Assembly: GCF_047511655.1 (NCBI RefSeq)
Contig: NC_133391.1
Location: 126,364,384 to 126,428,383, forward strand
From: Castor canadensis
Taxonomy: Eukaryota; Chordata; Mammalia; Rodentia; Castoridae
Reading direction: 5' to 3'
DNA: 64,000 nucleotides
In this document: positions 46,640 to 57,622 of the stretch, in pieces
Numbering within the stretch: the stretch's first letter is position 1
Layout: every line of letters begins with the position of its first letter
Notes under the pieces: generated by a model
What the model was told of the DNA's origin: nothing
The model's input: the letters and a program-made list of their open reading frames with translations, nothing else
Databases searched by the model: none
Position numbers and translations under genes: made by a program

Positions 46640-47235
46640 CTACTTATTTCTTGCCACACTAGCAATTATGCTCCACAGCACATGAATTCTTTTTTTGTCT
46701 TTTTGGTTTATCTGTGTATCTCAATTGCCAAGAATAGTGTCTGGCATTTGTAGGCATTTAAGATATAATTGTTGAGTAAACAAAGGTTGAAAAGTATGGT
46801 CATAAGCCAACTAAACATCAGTTGATTGGAGAGCACAAGATTAAAACAAGAGGTATTAGATATTCCCTGTGAAAAGCATTGTTAAGTTTTGTTGGCTTCA
46901 TGTGCCCCCATTTCAGTATAGGAAGATAATGAATGGACTGTTCATTCATTTATTCTGTTTTCCCAGCCATTCAGCATACAGTTTACACTTAAGTCTTTTT
47001 CATAGATTATTTCTCCTTACTGTGATGCCACTTTTGTTCTTTTAGAAAGATTCTTGTCCCCTGACTTCTTCTCATCTTTTCTAAGTTTGTCTTCCACTTT
47101 TAGCATTTACAACTCACATTACTTTGTTTAGTTCATCATACATTACCTAAGCATTTGCTGTATCCCTTATGCTGTGCTAACTGATGTCATATGTAAATGA
47201 GTAAGGCAAGTTTCTTGCCTTTAAACAACTTATGG
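46640..47235. repeat. L2-like relics
   Basis: ctgtgtatctcaattgccaa ... aagatataattgttgagtaa (+, about 46705-46790) and ctaagcatttgctgtatccc (-, about 47150-47235) resemble L2 3' ends. Low sequence identity. Confidence 0.45.
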
Positions 47236-47552
47236 TTTTGTAGATGAGACAGAATGAAGCAAGGAAGTGTGTGTAATAATAGAAACCTGTACTAGGTAGA
47301 ATATTAGTGTGGAGGAAGGAGTGTTTTACTAGCTAGTGCAATTAACCATTTCCACAGGCGGTAATGTTTGCTGTGAACAGTAACTCTAACGATTTCTGTG
47401 TCCATTAGCTGCCCATTTAAAAATGTACACTAGATAGAATTGTATAATTAAGCTTCTTCTACCCATCACCCAGCTTTAATAATTACCAATGTTATTTCAT
47501 TTTACCTTTCACCTACTTCTCTACTTTGATGATCTAGAAGCTTGGTTTTTCT

Positions 47553-47730
47553 CCCCCCCCCCCCCCAGTACTTTTCCTTCCTTCCTTCCTTCTTTTTTTT
47601 TTTTTTGTTTTGAGGCAGGGTCTTGATATGTAACTCAGGGTGGCCTTCAACTTGCTTTGAGCTGTCTGGCCTGGAACTTCAAATCCTTCAGTATCCCAAA
47701 TGCTAGAATTAAGGCAGGTGCCACCATGCC
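47553..47730 (-). repeat. poly-C/(TTCC) tract and B1-like SINE
   Basis: A run of about 15 C, then ttcc units and a T-run, then antisense B1 (tgaggcagggtcttgatatg). Confidence 0.8.
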
Positions 47731-47756
47731 CAGGTATCATTTTTTAATTTTTTCTT

Positions 47757-48020
47757 TTCTCGCTCTTTTCTTTCTTCCTTCCCTTCCTCCCTTTCCTCCC
47801 CTTCTTTCCCTTTCCTTCCTTTTTTTCCTTCAGTACTAGGCATCAAACACAAGGCCTTACACTGCTAGGCAAGTGCTTTACTACTGAGCCTCATTCCAGC
47901 CCTTTGTAAAGAGACAAGGCTGGTTAAGTTGCCCAGGTTGGCCTCTAACTCAGGATCCTCTTGCCTCAGCCTCCCACGTGCTGGGATTATAGGTGGTGTG
48001 CATCACCATGTCTGACCAAC
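47757..48020 (-). repeat. pyrimidine tract and B1-ID SINE
   Basis: A TTCC/CCTT-rich tract, then aaggccttacactgctaggc and ctgggattataggtggtgtg. Confidence 0.75.
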
Positions 48021-48182
48021 AGGTTGCCTTTCTCTAGTTTGCTTTTAACACCAGGCAACTTACCAATTTTCTAGTATCTCCTAGCCATAATTCCTCAAAA
48101 TTGTGTTTTCTTCTCTTAGTAGACTTGTGCAATGGACTGTGATTTAGCTTATAGGAATTTCTTTTTTCTTTTTCCTTCTTTT

Positions 48183-48380
48183 TTTGGTGGTACTGTGGTT
48201 TGAACTCCGGGCCTTATGCTTGCTAGGTAGGTGCTCTGCCACTTGAGTCATTCCACCAGCCCTTTTTGTGTTGGGTGTTTTTGAGATAGGGTCTTGTGGA
48301 ACTGTTTGCCCAGGGCTGCTTCAAACCTCATTCCTCCCCATCTCTGGCTCCTGAGTGGCTAGGATTGTAGGTGTGAACAA
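48183..48380 (-). repeat. B1-ID composite SINE
   Basis: tttggtggtactgtggtttg ... gtggctaggattgtaggtgt, followed by an (AAC)n run. Confidence 0.8.
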
Positions 48381-48739
48381 CAACAACAACGACAAAAAAT
48401 GAAAACAAAACAAAAAAATAAACCATGGGCCAGTCCTTTATAGTCTACATGAAGTATCATAGGAATCATCACTAGCTCTGGTAGTTTTCTTCAGCCCATA
48501 TTGGGAAATGCAGTATATTGAACCTTCTTTAGTCAGTCTCCAGAAGGTGTTGTTAACATACAATGTACAGGGACATAGGGATGCTAAACAACCTGTAATG
48601 CGTGTACAGAGGATTTCTTTGGTCCAACTGCCAGAAGGCTTCTGTTGAAAAGCTGAAATGACTCCAAACAGTGCAATGTGGATTTGTGTGTGGCTAAACA
48701 TTTTGGAAACCACCTTGGCTTTTGTTAAAAGTCTTACAT

Positions 48740-48842
48740 TGGCTGGGCATCATGGTGCACTGTTGTAATCCCAGCACCAGGAAGGAGAAGCCAGGAGGAT
48801 CCTGAGTTGGAGGCCAACCTACATTACGTTAAAAAAAAAAAG
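48740..48842 (+). repeat. B1-like SINE
   Basis: ggctgggcatcatggtgcac ... cttaaaa-type tail; sense B1. Confidence 0.75.
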
Positions 48843-49365
48843 GTCTTCTATCCTTTTGCCTTGCTTTAATTTCTTGAACCAATACTGTTCCTTTCCTTGA
48901 ATTATCATCAGTTGTTGTCTTTTCCTTGCCTCCTGCTGATTTTGACATTACATAGTCAAATCTCTTAAAAAAGACAGGTGTATGGATTTGTAATTCACAG
49001 ACCATGCAATTTATCCACTGAAAGTATGCGATTCAGTGGTTTTTATTACGCTCAGAATTGTGCAACTGTGACTACAACCAATTTTGGAATATTTTCATCA
49101 TTCCAAATAGGAAACATGCCCCATAATAGTCTCTCCACATTTGCCCGCAGTCCTGCTACTACTTACCTACTTTTTGATTTTATAAATTTGCTGGTATGTA
49201 TATTTCATATAATGGAATGATTTTTTTTTTTTTGTTTGTGGGTGACTGGCCTCTTTTGTTTAGCCTGATGTTTTCAAGGTTCATTCATAATTTAGCATGG
49301 TACAGATTTTCCCTTTTAATTGCCAAACAATACTCCATTATGTGGAAATACATATTTTCTCAGGT

Positions 49366-49690
49366 GTGTGGTTCATGCCTGTAATCCCAGATACCTGGGA
49401 GGGAGAGATTGAAAGAATCATGGTTCGAGGCCAGTCTAGGCAAAAGGTTAGTGAGACCCATTTCAATCAATGAGGCTGACCTGGAGGCACACACTTGTGG
49501 TCACAGCTGCTGGAAGACATAGATAGGATCGTGGTATGAGGCCAGCCCTGGGCAAAAACACAGAGATCTAAAAAATAACTGAAACAAAAAGAACAGGAAG
49601 CATGGTTTAGGTGCTAGAGCTCCTGCCTAGTAAGTGTGAAACCTGGAATTGAGGCCCTGGTATTGCCAAGAAAAAAAAAAAAACCAAGAA
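49366..49690 (+). repeat. B1-ID SINE cluster
   Basis: ggttcatgcctgtaatccca, then a second B1-like half and an ID part (gcatggtttaggtgctagag) with an A-tail. Interrupts the old LINE-1. Confidence 0.75.
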
Positions 49691-49995
49691 AAAGAAATAC
49701 TGCATTTTATGTACGTGTTTATCAATATATGATCAGAATTTGAGTTTTCACTTTTGGGCTATTCCAAATAATGCTGCTGTGAGCATTACCATTTGTGTAC
49801 TTTTTTTGTAGAAGAACACATTTCTCTCAGGCACATACCTATAAGGTGGAATTGCTGGGTTGTGCAGTATCTCTGTGTTTAACATGAGGAACTATAGACT
49901 TTTTTTCAGAGGTTATGGCATTTTATATTCCCACCACAAGGGTTCCAGTTTCTCTTTCTTATCAATACCAGTACCTCTTATTATCTTGCTTTTTC

Positions 49996-50212
49996 TTTTG
50001 ATGGTGTTGGGGATTGAACCCAGTGCCTTGTGATGTTAGGCAAACATTCTACTACTGAGCTATACTTCCAGCAAATTATCTGTTTTGTTTTGTTTTTTTT
50101 TCTTTTTGAGACAGTATCTCACTGTGTAGCTCAGGCTGGCCTCAAACTCTCTATCCTCCTGCCTCTCTCTGAGTGCTGGAATTGTAGATGGGATTACAGG
50201 CATGTACCGCCA
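49996..50212 (-). repeat. ID plus B1 SINEs
   Basis: ggtgttggggattgaaccca (ID), then gagacagtatctcactgtgt and ggattacaggcatgtaccgc (B1). Confidence 0.8.
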
Positions 50213-50594
50213 TGCAGGCCCTATGTGTCTGTTTGATTATAATCATTTTAGTGGGTCTGAAGTCATTGTGGTTTTGATTGGTTTGCATTTCCCTGATGGC
50301 TAATGATGTTGAGCATCTTTTCATATGCTTACCGGTCATTTCTGTATCTTCTTCATGTAACTGTTCAAATTCTTTGCCTGTTTTTAAATTGAGTTATATT
50401 TTTATTATTGGATTGTAAAAGTTCATTATATATTCTAGAGTATTTTTTCACATCCTGTATGTTGTCTTCACTTTCTTGATGATATCATTTGCTGATACTT
50501 TGAATTTTGATGAACTTACCTATTTTTTTATTTTCCTTTAGTTTCTGTGTTTGGTACTGTTTTGAGAATGCTTGCCTGGCTCAAGGTCATTACT

Positions 50595-50765
50595 CTGGTT
50601 TGGATGTGGTTCAACCCCCAAGGGTTCTTGTCATGAAAGTTTGGTCTCCAGGGTGGCAGTGTTGGGACATGGTGTGGAACCTTTAAATGATGGAGCCTAG
50701 AGGGAGGCCATTAGGTCATTGAAGGAGCTGCCCTCAGAAGGGATTAAGGTAACTCTTGTGGGACT
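50595..50765 (+). repeat. MaLR LTR fragment (MST/MLT1-like)
   Basis: ctggtttggatgtggttcaa, ggtggcagtgttgggacatg and cctttaaatgatggagccta match the start of MaLR LTRs. It ends abruptly where the LINE-1 5' UTR begins. Confidence 0.7.
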
Positions 50766-51689
50766 TAAAGAGTTTTTGTAAGAACAAGTTGTTAACGCGG
50801 GGCAGTGTCACCTTTCCCAGTGCTTGGAAAGGGGAAAGCCTGTAGCAGAGGCTCCCGCACAGGAGAACTCTGAGCAAACAAAGCCTGTGGGACCAGGTGA
50901 GTGCTAGCTCACCCCAGAGATCTGCATAAATAACGCAGCCAGCTACAGGCTGAGAGCAGCAGGCAGGCAAGCCACAGTTGCAGATACCACTCAGTACTGT
51001 CTCCAGATGCTTTTTTTTTTCTTTTTCTCCCTACCTTTGATGAGAGAACAACCGAATTACACCTGCAAGCCGAAAAACTTACTGAAACTGTATTGCATTT
51101 GAACTGGGGACACTTGGTGGGGCTTTTTTTTTTTTTTTTTTTTGTGAGTGTGTGTGTGTGTGTGAGTGTGTAGTTTTGTTCTACTTTATGCATCCCCTTT
51201 GATGAGACAACTACAGAACAACATCTGAGGCACCAACTCCAGGACTGGAGATTGAGATGGACACCCAAATTATTAAGACTGAAACTGCATTGCATATAAA
51301 CTTGGAAGTTTTTTGGGTTTTTTTTTTTTTTTTTTTTTAATTTTCTATTTTCCATTTTATTTTAATTCATTTTTATATATTACCTTCATTTACTTATTTT
51401 TTAGTTTTTTTATCTTTGATTTTCATTCCTCTCTCTGTCTCTCTAATGTCTGTTCAGCTTACTGTCGATTAGTACACTAACACTCCCTGTTTATACCTTT
51501 GAAACTCTCTTGTCTGATACCTAGTTCTGCTTTCTCCCTCTTGTCTGTATATTTGTTTTCCCCTTTTCTTTAACTTCTTGCTTTCCATCTCAGCTCACTC
51601 TTCCATTCTAAATATTACCATTGTTATTATTACAAGCTAGAAAATACTTAATTACACACAGTACAGGGACAGTAACAACACCAAGGACA

Positions 51690-52841
51690 ATGACGGGAAG
51701 ACAGAAAAAACAGGGAAACCAGTTTCCCCACAGCAAAAAATTAGTACAGGAACCAGAGGGGAATGAAGACAACAGAAACTCAGATCCAGACTCCAACAAA
51801 ATGAAGATAAACTATGCCAAAGGACCCAATGAAGCCCACAAGAATAATTTAAAAGAAGACATACTACAAGTACTCAATGAGAATTTTATAGAGATGATAC
51901 TGGATAGGGTCAACCAAAATGTACAGGAAACACTCAAGAAATTCCAAGACAATAAAAATAGAGAATTTGAAAAAGCAAAAGAAGAAATAAAGGAAACCAT
52001 AGAAGCACTGTATAAACACCAAAGTGAAAGAGAGAACACAATGAATAAATGGATAAATGAACTCAGGACAAAAATAGACAATAAAGAAGAAAACTGCCAG
52101 GATATGGAAAACCTCAGAAAAAAGAATGAAACAGAACTGCAAAACAAAATGGAAGGCCAATCCAGCAGAATAGAACAAACAGAAGACAGAATCTCAGAAC
52201 TTGAAGATGAAATGGTAATTAAAGGAAAAACCGAAGAACTATTAATTAAACAACTCAAGACCTGTGAAAAGAAAATGCAAGAACTCACTGACTCCATCAA
52301 AAGACCAAACTTGAGAATCATGGGCATCGAAGAAGGAGAAGAGGTGCAAGCGAAGGGAATGCATAATATATTCAACAAAATAATAACAGAAAATTTCCCA
52401 AATCTAGAGAAAGCTATTCCCATACAAATGCAAGAGGCCTCCAGGACACCAAACAGACCAGATCAAAATAGAACTACTCCACGACATATCATCATTAAAA
52501 CAACAAGTTCAGAAACTAAGGAAAGAATATTGAAGGCTGTAAGAGAGAAAAAACAAGTAACATACAAAGGTAAACCCATCAAAATCACAGCAGACTTCTC
52601 AACAGAAACATTAAAAGCAAGAAGAGCGTGGGGTGAGATCTTCCGGGCATCATTCAAAATAGATGGAGCAATAAAAGTCTTCCATGATAAGCAGAAACTA
52701 AAACAATATGTGACCACAAAGCCACCATTACAAAAGATTCTGCAAGGGATCCTGCACACAGAAAGTGACACCCAACTTAACCATGAAAAGGCAGGCAGCA
52801 CCAAACCACAGGATAAGAAAAAGCAAGACAGTAGAGAGTAA
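51690..52841 (+). CDS. LINE-1 ORF1p (RNA-binding chaperone), open frame
   Basis: ORF1p binds LINE-1 RNA as a trimer and assists target-primed reverse transcription. The frame is open from a possible earlier ATG at 51621, but MTGRQKKQGNQ at 51690 fits the family start and gives 383 residues. Polar N-terminus, then a long coiled coil (about residues 60-220, EDRISELEDEM), then the RRM-type domain (PNLRIMGIEEGEE) and the C-terminal domain (RTPNRPDQNRTTPRHIIIK). No stop or frameshift, in contrast to ORF2, which suggests a fairly young insertion. Whether it is expressed cannot be judged here; the partner ORF2 is dead. Confidence 0.85.
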   Translation: MTGRQKKQGNQFPHSKKLVQEPEGNEDNRNSDPDSNKMKINYAKGPNEAHKNNLKEDILQVLNENFIEMILDRVNQNVQETLKKFQDNKNREFEKAKEEIKETIEALYKHQSERENTMNKWINELRTKIDNKEENCQDMENLRKKNETELQNKMEGQSSRIEQTEDRISELEDEMVIKGKTEELLIKQLKTCEKKMQELTDSIKRPNLRIMGIEEGEEVQAKGMHNIFNKIITENFPNLEKAIPIQMQEASRTPNRPDQNRTTPRHIIIKTTSSETKERILKAVREKKQVTYKGKPIKITADFSTETLKARRAWGEIFRASFKIDGAIKVFHDKQKLKQYVTTKPPLQKILQGILHTESDTQLNHEKAGSTKPQDKKKQDSRE

Positions 52842-52891
52842 CATCAAGTTAGGTACACACAATCAAACCTTCAAATAACTAAGACAACTAA

Positions 52892-55800
52892 ATGGCAGGA
52901 ATCACCACATACCTATCAGTACTAACACTTAATGTTAATGGACTTAATTCACCCATCAAAAGACACCGTTTGACAAAACGGATTAAAAAAGAAGATCCAA
53001 CAATTTGTTGCTTACAGGAGACTCATCTCACCGACAGAAATAAGCATATGCTTAGGATGAAAGGCTGCAAGAAGATTTACCAAGCCAATGGCCCCCGAAA
53101 ACAAGCAGGAGTAGCAATACTTATCTCTGACAAAGTAGACTTCAAACCTACATTGATCAAATGAGATAAAGAAGGACATTCCATACTAATAAAAGGGGAA
53201 ATAGACCAAAAGGAAATAATAATCATCAATCTGTACGCACCCAATGTCAACGCACCCAATTTCATCAAACATACCCTGAAAGACCTAAAAGCATATATAA
53301 ACGCCAACACAGTGGTTGTGGGAGACTTTAACACTCCATTATCATCAATAGATAGGTCATCCAAACAAAAACTCAATAAAGAAATCCAAGATCTAAAATA
53401 TGCAATAGATCAAGTGGACCTAGTAGATGGCTACAGAACATTTCATCCAACCTCTACACAATATACATTCTTCTCAGCAGCCCATGGAACCTTCTCCAAA
53501 ATAGATCATATCCTAGGGCACAAAGCAAGCCTCAGCAAATATAAGAAAATAGAAATAATACCGTGCATACTATCTGACCACAATGCAGTAAAAGTAGAAC
53601 TCAACAACAGAAGTAAAGACAAAAAACATGCAAACAGCTGGAAACTAAATAACTCATTACTTAATGAAGAGTGGATCATCGATGCAATAAAAGAGGAAAT
53701 TAAAAAGTTCCTGGAAATCAATGAAAATGAAAACACAACCTACCGGAACCTATGGGACACAGCTAAGGCAGTCTTGAGAGGAAAGTTTATAGCCATGAGT
53801 GCATATATTAAAAAGATTGAAAGATCCCAAATCAATGACCTAATGTTACATCTCAAACTCCTAGAAAAACAAGAACAAGCAAATCCCAAAACAAATAGAA
53901 GGAGAGAAATAATAAAAATAAGAGCTGAAATCAACGAAATAGAAACCAAAAAAACCATACAAAGAATTAATGAAACAAAAAGTTGGTTCTTTGAAAAAAT
54001 AAACAAGATCGATAGACCCCTGGCAAACCTGACTAAAATGAGGAGAGAAAAAACCCAATTAGTAGAATTAGGAATGCAAAAGGGGAGATAACAAGAAACA
54101 CCATGGAAGTCCAGGAAATCATCAGAGACTACTTTGAGAACCTATATTCAAATAAATTTGAAAATCTAAAATGGACAGATTTCTAGATACATATGATCAT
54201 CCAAAACTGAACCAAGAGGAAATTAATCACCTGAATAGACCTATAACACAAAATGAAATTGAAGCAGCAATCAAGAGTCTCCCCAAAAAGAAAAGTCCAG
54301 GACCTGATGGATCCTCTGCTGAATTCTATCAGATCTTTAAAGAAGAACTGATACCAACCCTCCTTAAACTGTTCCATGAAATAGAAAGGGAAGGAAAACT
54401 GCCAAACACATTTTATGAAGCCAGTATTACACTTATCCCAAAACCAGGCAAAGACACCTCCAAAAAGGAGAACTATAGGCCAATCTCCTTAATGAACATT
54501 GATGCAAAAATCCTCAACAAAATAATGGCAAACCGAATTCAGCAACACCTCAAAAAGATTATTCACCACGACCAAGTAGGCTTCATCCCAGGGATGCAGG
54601 GGTGGTTCAACATACGAAAATCAATAAACGTAATAAACCACATTAACAGAAGCAAAGACAAAAACCACTTGATCATCTCAATAGATGCAGAAAAAGCCTT
54701 TGATAAGATCCAACATCATTTCATGATAAAAGCTCTAAGAAAACTAGGAATAGAAGGAAAGTTCCTCAACATTATAAAAGCTATATATGACAAACCTACA
54801 GCCAGCATTATACTTAACGGAGAAAAATTAAAACCATTCCCTCTAAAATCAGGAACCAGACAAGGATGCCCACTATCTCCACTCCTATTCAACATAGTAC
54901 TGGAATTCCTAGCCAGAGCAATTAGGCAAGAAGAAGGAATAAAAGGAATACAAATAGGTAAAGAAACTGTCAAAATATCCCTATTTGCAGACGACATGAT
55001 CCTATACCTTAAAGACCCAAAAAACTCTACTCAGAAGCTTCTAGACATCATCAATAGCTATAGCAAGGTAGCAAGATATAAAATCAACATAGAAACATCA
55101 TTAGCATTTCTATACACTAATAATGAACAAACTGAAAAAGAATATATGAAAACAATTCCATTTACAATAGCCTCAAAAAAAATCAAATACCTAGGTGTAA
55201 ACCTAACAAAAGATGTGAAAGACCTCTACAAGGAAAACTATACACTTCTGAAGAAAGAGATTGAGGAAGACTATAGAAAGTGGAGAGATCTCCCATGCTC
55301 ATGGATTGGTAGAATCAACATAGTAAAAATGTCGATCCTCCCCAAAGTAATCTACATGTTTAATGCAATTCCCATCAAAATTCCAATGACATTCATTAAA
55401 GAGATTGAAAAATCTACTGTTAAATTTATATGGAAATACAAGAGGCCAGGAATAGCCAAGGCAATACTCAGTCAAAAGAACTATGCAGGAGGTATCACAA
55501 TACCTGACTTCAAACTATATTACAAAGCAATAACAATAAAAACAGCATGGTACTGGCACAAAAACAGACATGAAGACCAGTGGAACAGAATAGAGGATCC
55601 AGATATGAGGCCACACAACTATAAGCAACTTATCTTTGACAAAGGAGCTAAAAATATATGATGGAGAAATAGCAGCCTCTTCAACAAAAACTGCTGGGAA
55701 AACTGCAAAAAACTGAAACTAGATCCATGTATATCACCCTATACCAAGATTAACTCAAAATGGATCAAGGATCTTAATATCAGACCCCAAACTCTGAAGT

Positions 55801-56397
55801 TGATACAAGAAAGAGTAGGAAATACTCTGGAGTTAGTAGGTATAGGTAAGAACTTTCTCAATGAAACCCCAGCAGCACAGCAACTAAGAGATAGCATAGA
55901 TAAATGGGACCTCATAAAACCAAAAAGCTTCTGTTCATCAAAAGAAATGGTCTCTAAACTGAAGAGAACACCCACAGAGTGGGAGAAAATATTTGCCAAC
56001 TATACATCAGACAAAGGACTGATAACCAGAATATACAGGGAACTTAAAAAACTAAATTCTCCCAAAACTAATGAACCAATAAAGAAATGGGCAAGTGAAC
56101 TAAACAGAACTTTCTCAAAAGAAGAAATTCAAATGGCCAGAAAACACATGAAAAAATGCTCACCATCTCTAGCAATAAAGGAAATGCAAATTAAAACCAT
56201 GCTAAGATTCCACCTCACCCCTGTTAGAATAGCCATCATCAGCAACACCACCAACAACAGGTGCTGGTGAGGATGCGGGGAAAAAGGAACCCTCTTACAC
56301 TGTTGGTGGGAATGTAGACTAGTACAACCACTCTGGAAAAAAATTGGAGGCTACTTAAAAAGCTGGACATCGATCTACCATTTGATCCAGCAATACC
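52892..56397 (+). pseudogene. LINE-1 ORF2 (endonuclease/reverse transcriptase), broken
   Basis: Starts MAGITTYLSVLTLNVNGLN (endonuclease domain) with QETHL. A TGA at 53162-53164 interrupts it. The frame then continues in phase through GDFNTPL and the catalytic-type SDHNAV to a frameshift near 54080; a second shift lies near 54170. The RT domain follows (54171-55658) with [22 protein letters not shown] and the FADDMILY active-site motif. TGA at 55659-55661 and 56268-56270 interrupt the C-terminal part, and the 3' end is lost after DPAIP near 56397. Three stops plus two shifts make it non-functional. Confidence 0.9.
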
Positions 56398-56619
56398 AGA
56401 TCAAAAGTTCACAGTCTTTTGGATTGGCTGAAATTCTATGCTAACTTGGGGAAGGGTTTAAGATATGCAGCATGGAGGGCAATTTTCACAGGCAAAGGGG
56501 CTTAGCAAGAATCCTGAAGAAGAACCTGGAATGACAGACAATAAAATGACAGAACAGATAATTAAAATGGCAACACACACACTTTGATAGAAAAGACTGC
56601 TTTCTCGCAAAGTGATTTT

Positions 56620-56720
56620 TTGTTGTTGTTTGTTAACACACAGAATAACTATGTAGCCCAGGCTGGCCTTAAGCTTGTGTTCTTTCTCCCTGCACCTCCT
56701 GAATGCTGGGATTATAGTTA
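56620..56720 (-). repeat. B1-like SINE
   Basis: actatgtagcccaggctggc ... gaatgctgggattatagtta. Confidence 0.75.
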
Positions 56721-56958
56721 ATTCATGTTTTTAACAGCATTTCCTGAGTATGATTTTATCTTTAAAATGTTTTGAACCTTTACTATTGCTGGCACCAATG
56801 AGGAAAAGCATTCCCTTTTCCTCTTCCTTCTGCTTTTGTCAAGGATAAAGTTGGGTGCTAGTATGTGCTAAATACCTTAATACTTATATAACATTAATTT
56901 CTTTTTAAGATAAAGACAGAAGACATTATTATTATAAGAGTCTTGGATAGGCAGTGAG

Positions 56959-56960
<2 letters not shown>

Positions 56961-57003
<43 letters not shown>

Positions 57004-57172
57004 GGTATGGACTTTGAACTCAGGGCCTGCTAGGCAGATACCCTACCACTTGAGCCACACTTCGGCCCTGTGTTTGTTTTTGAACAAGGCTGCCTTGGAA
57101 CTCTCTATAGCTCAGGCTAGCCTCAAGCTCACCATCTTTCTGCTCCTGCCTCACCTCCCCAGACAATGGTAT
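56961..57172 (-). repeat. poly-T tract and B1-ID SINE
   Basis: About 34 T in a row then tttgaactcagggcctgcta and gctcaggctagcctcaagct: an antisense SINE with a long, probably young poly-A tail. Confidence 0.85.
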
Positions 57173-57478
57173 TTAATCAGAATTTAAGAGTTTTGGATTT
57201 TGTGTATATGGGTCTCCCCGCCTCCTAATTTACTACTGTCCTATTTATAAAAACAATAAAAGGCAAATTTCTTTAGAAAAAAATGATTTAAGCAAAAGGG
57301 ATTTCAATTATGTGTGTTTTAAATAAGAGCCTGGATAGTACAAAGAAGAGGTGGAAATCAGAACCATTAAGAGTAGGTAAACAAAGTGAAAAACATAAAA
57401 GCTTTCCTCCTCCATTTGTTATTGTTAATTTTTTCTTATGTAAAATATGCATTTAGGTATGTTAACATATAATTGCAG

Positions 57479-57622
57479 GTTTCCATGGATCTCAATAGTG
57501 CCAGCACTGTAGTTCTTCAGGTCTTAACTCAGGCCACCAGTCAGGATACTGCTGTTTTAAAACCAGCCGAGGAGCAATTGAAACAGTGGGAGACACAGCC
57601 AGGTTTCTATTCCGTATTGCTG
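57479..57622 (+). CDS. IPO11: IPO11 exon 2 (first coding exon)
   Basis: After TTGCAG comes gtttcc and then the ATG at 57485-57487. Encodes MDLNSASTVVLQVLTQATSQ and on to VLL, 46 codons in phase 0 before GTAAGT. The ATG context is weak at -3 (T) but has G at +4. Confidence 0.95.

Larger units (their letters stand above)
48970..50560 (-). mobile_element. old LINE-1 (L1M-type), antisense
   Basis: tcagtggtttttattacgct, tttcatataatggaatgatt, atactccattatgtggaaat, gctattccaaataatgctgc and tttgcatttccctgatggct follow the order of an ancient LINE-1 3' region read in reverse. Two SINEs interrupt it. Confidence 0.75.
50766..56397 (+). mobile_element. LINE-1, near full-length, sense to IPO11
   Basis: A GC-richer 5' UTR-like section (50766-51689, including T-runs at about 51126-51143 and 51318-51338 and a TG run) precedes an open ORF1 and a broken ORF2. 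Sequence leaves the LINE-1 consensus near 56397, before the ORF2 end, so the 3' end is missing. Exact outer borders are approximate. Confidence 0.88.
42080..57478 (+). other. IPO11: IPO11 intron 1
   Basis: A 15.4-kb intron from the donor GTGAGG to the acceptor TTGCAG. It contains the tail of the CpG island, many SINEs, MaLR LTRs, an old antisense LINE-1 and a sense near full-length LINE-1. The stretch 42261-43479 shows only a (GTTT)n run near 43043-43062. Confidence 0.7.

Noticed and set aside
51812-52423. 203-codon minus-strand ORF
   Set aside because: Antisense shadow of LINE-1 ORF1; its Ser/Phe/Leu richness comes from the A-rich sense strand.
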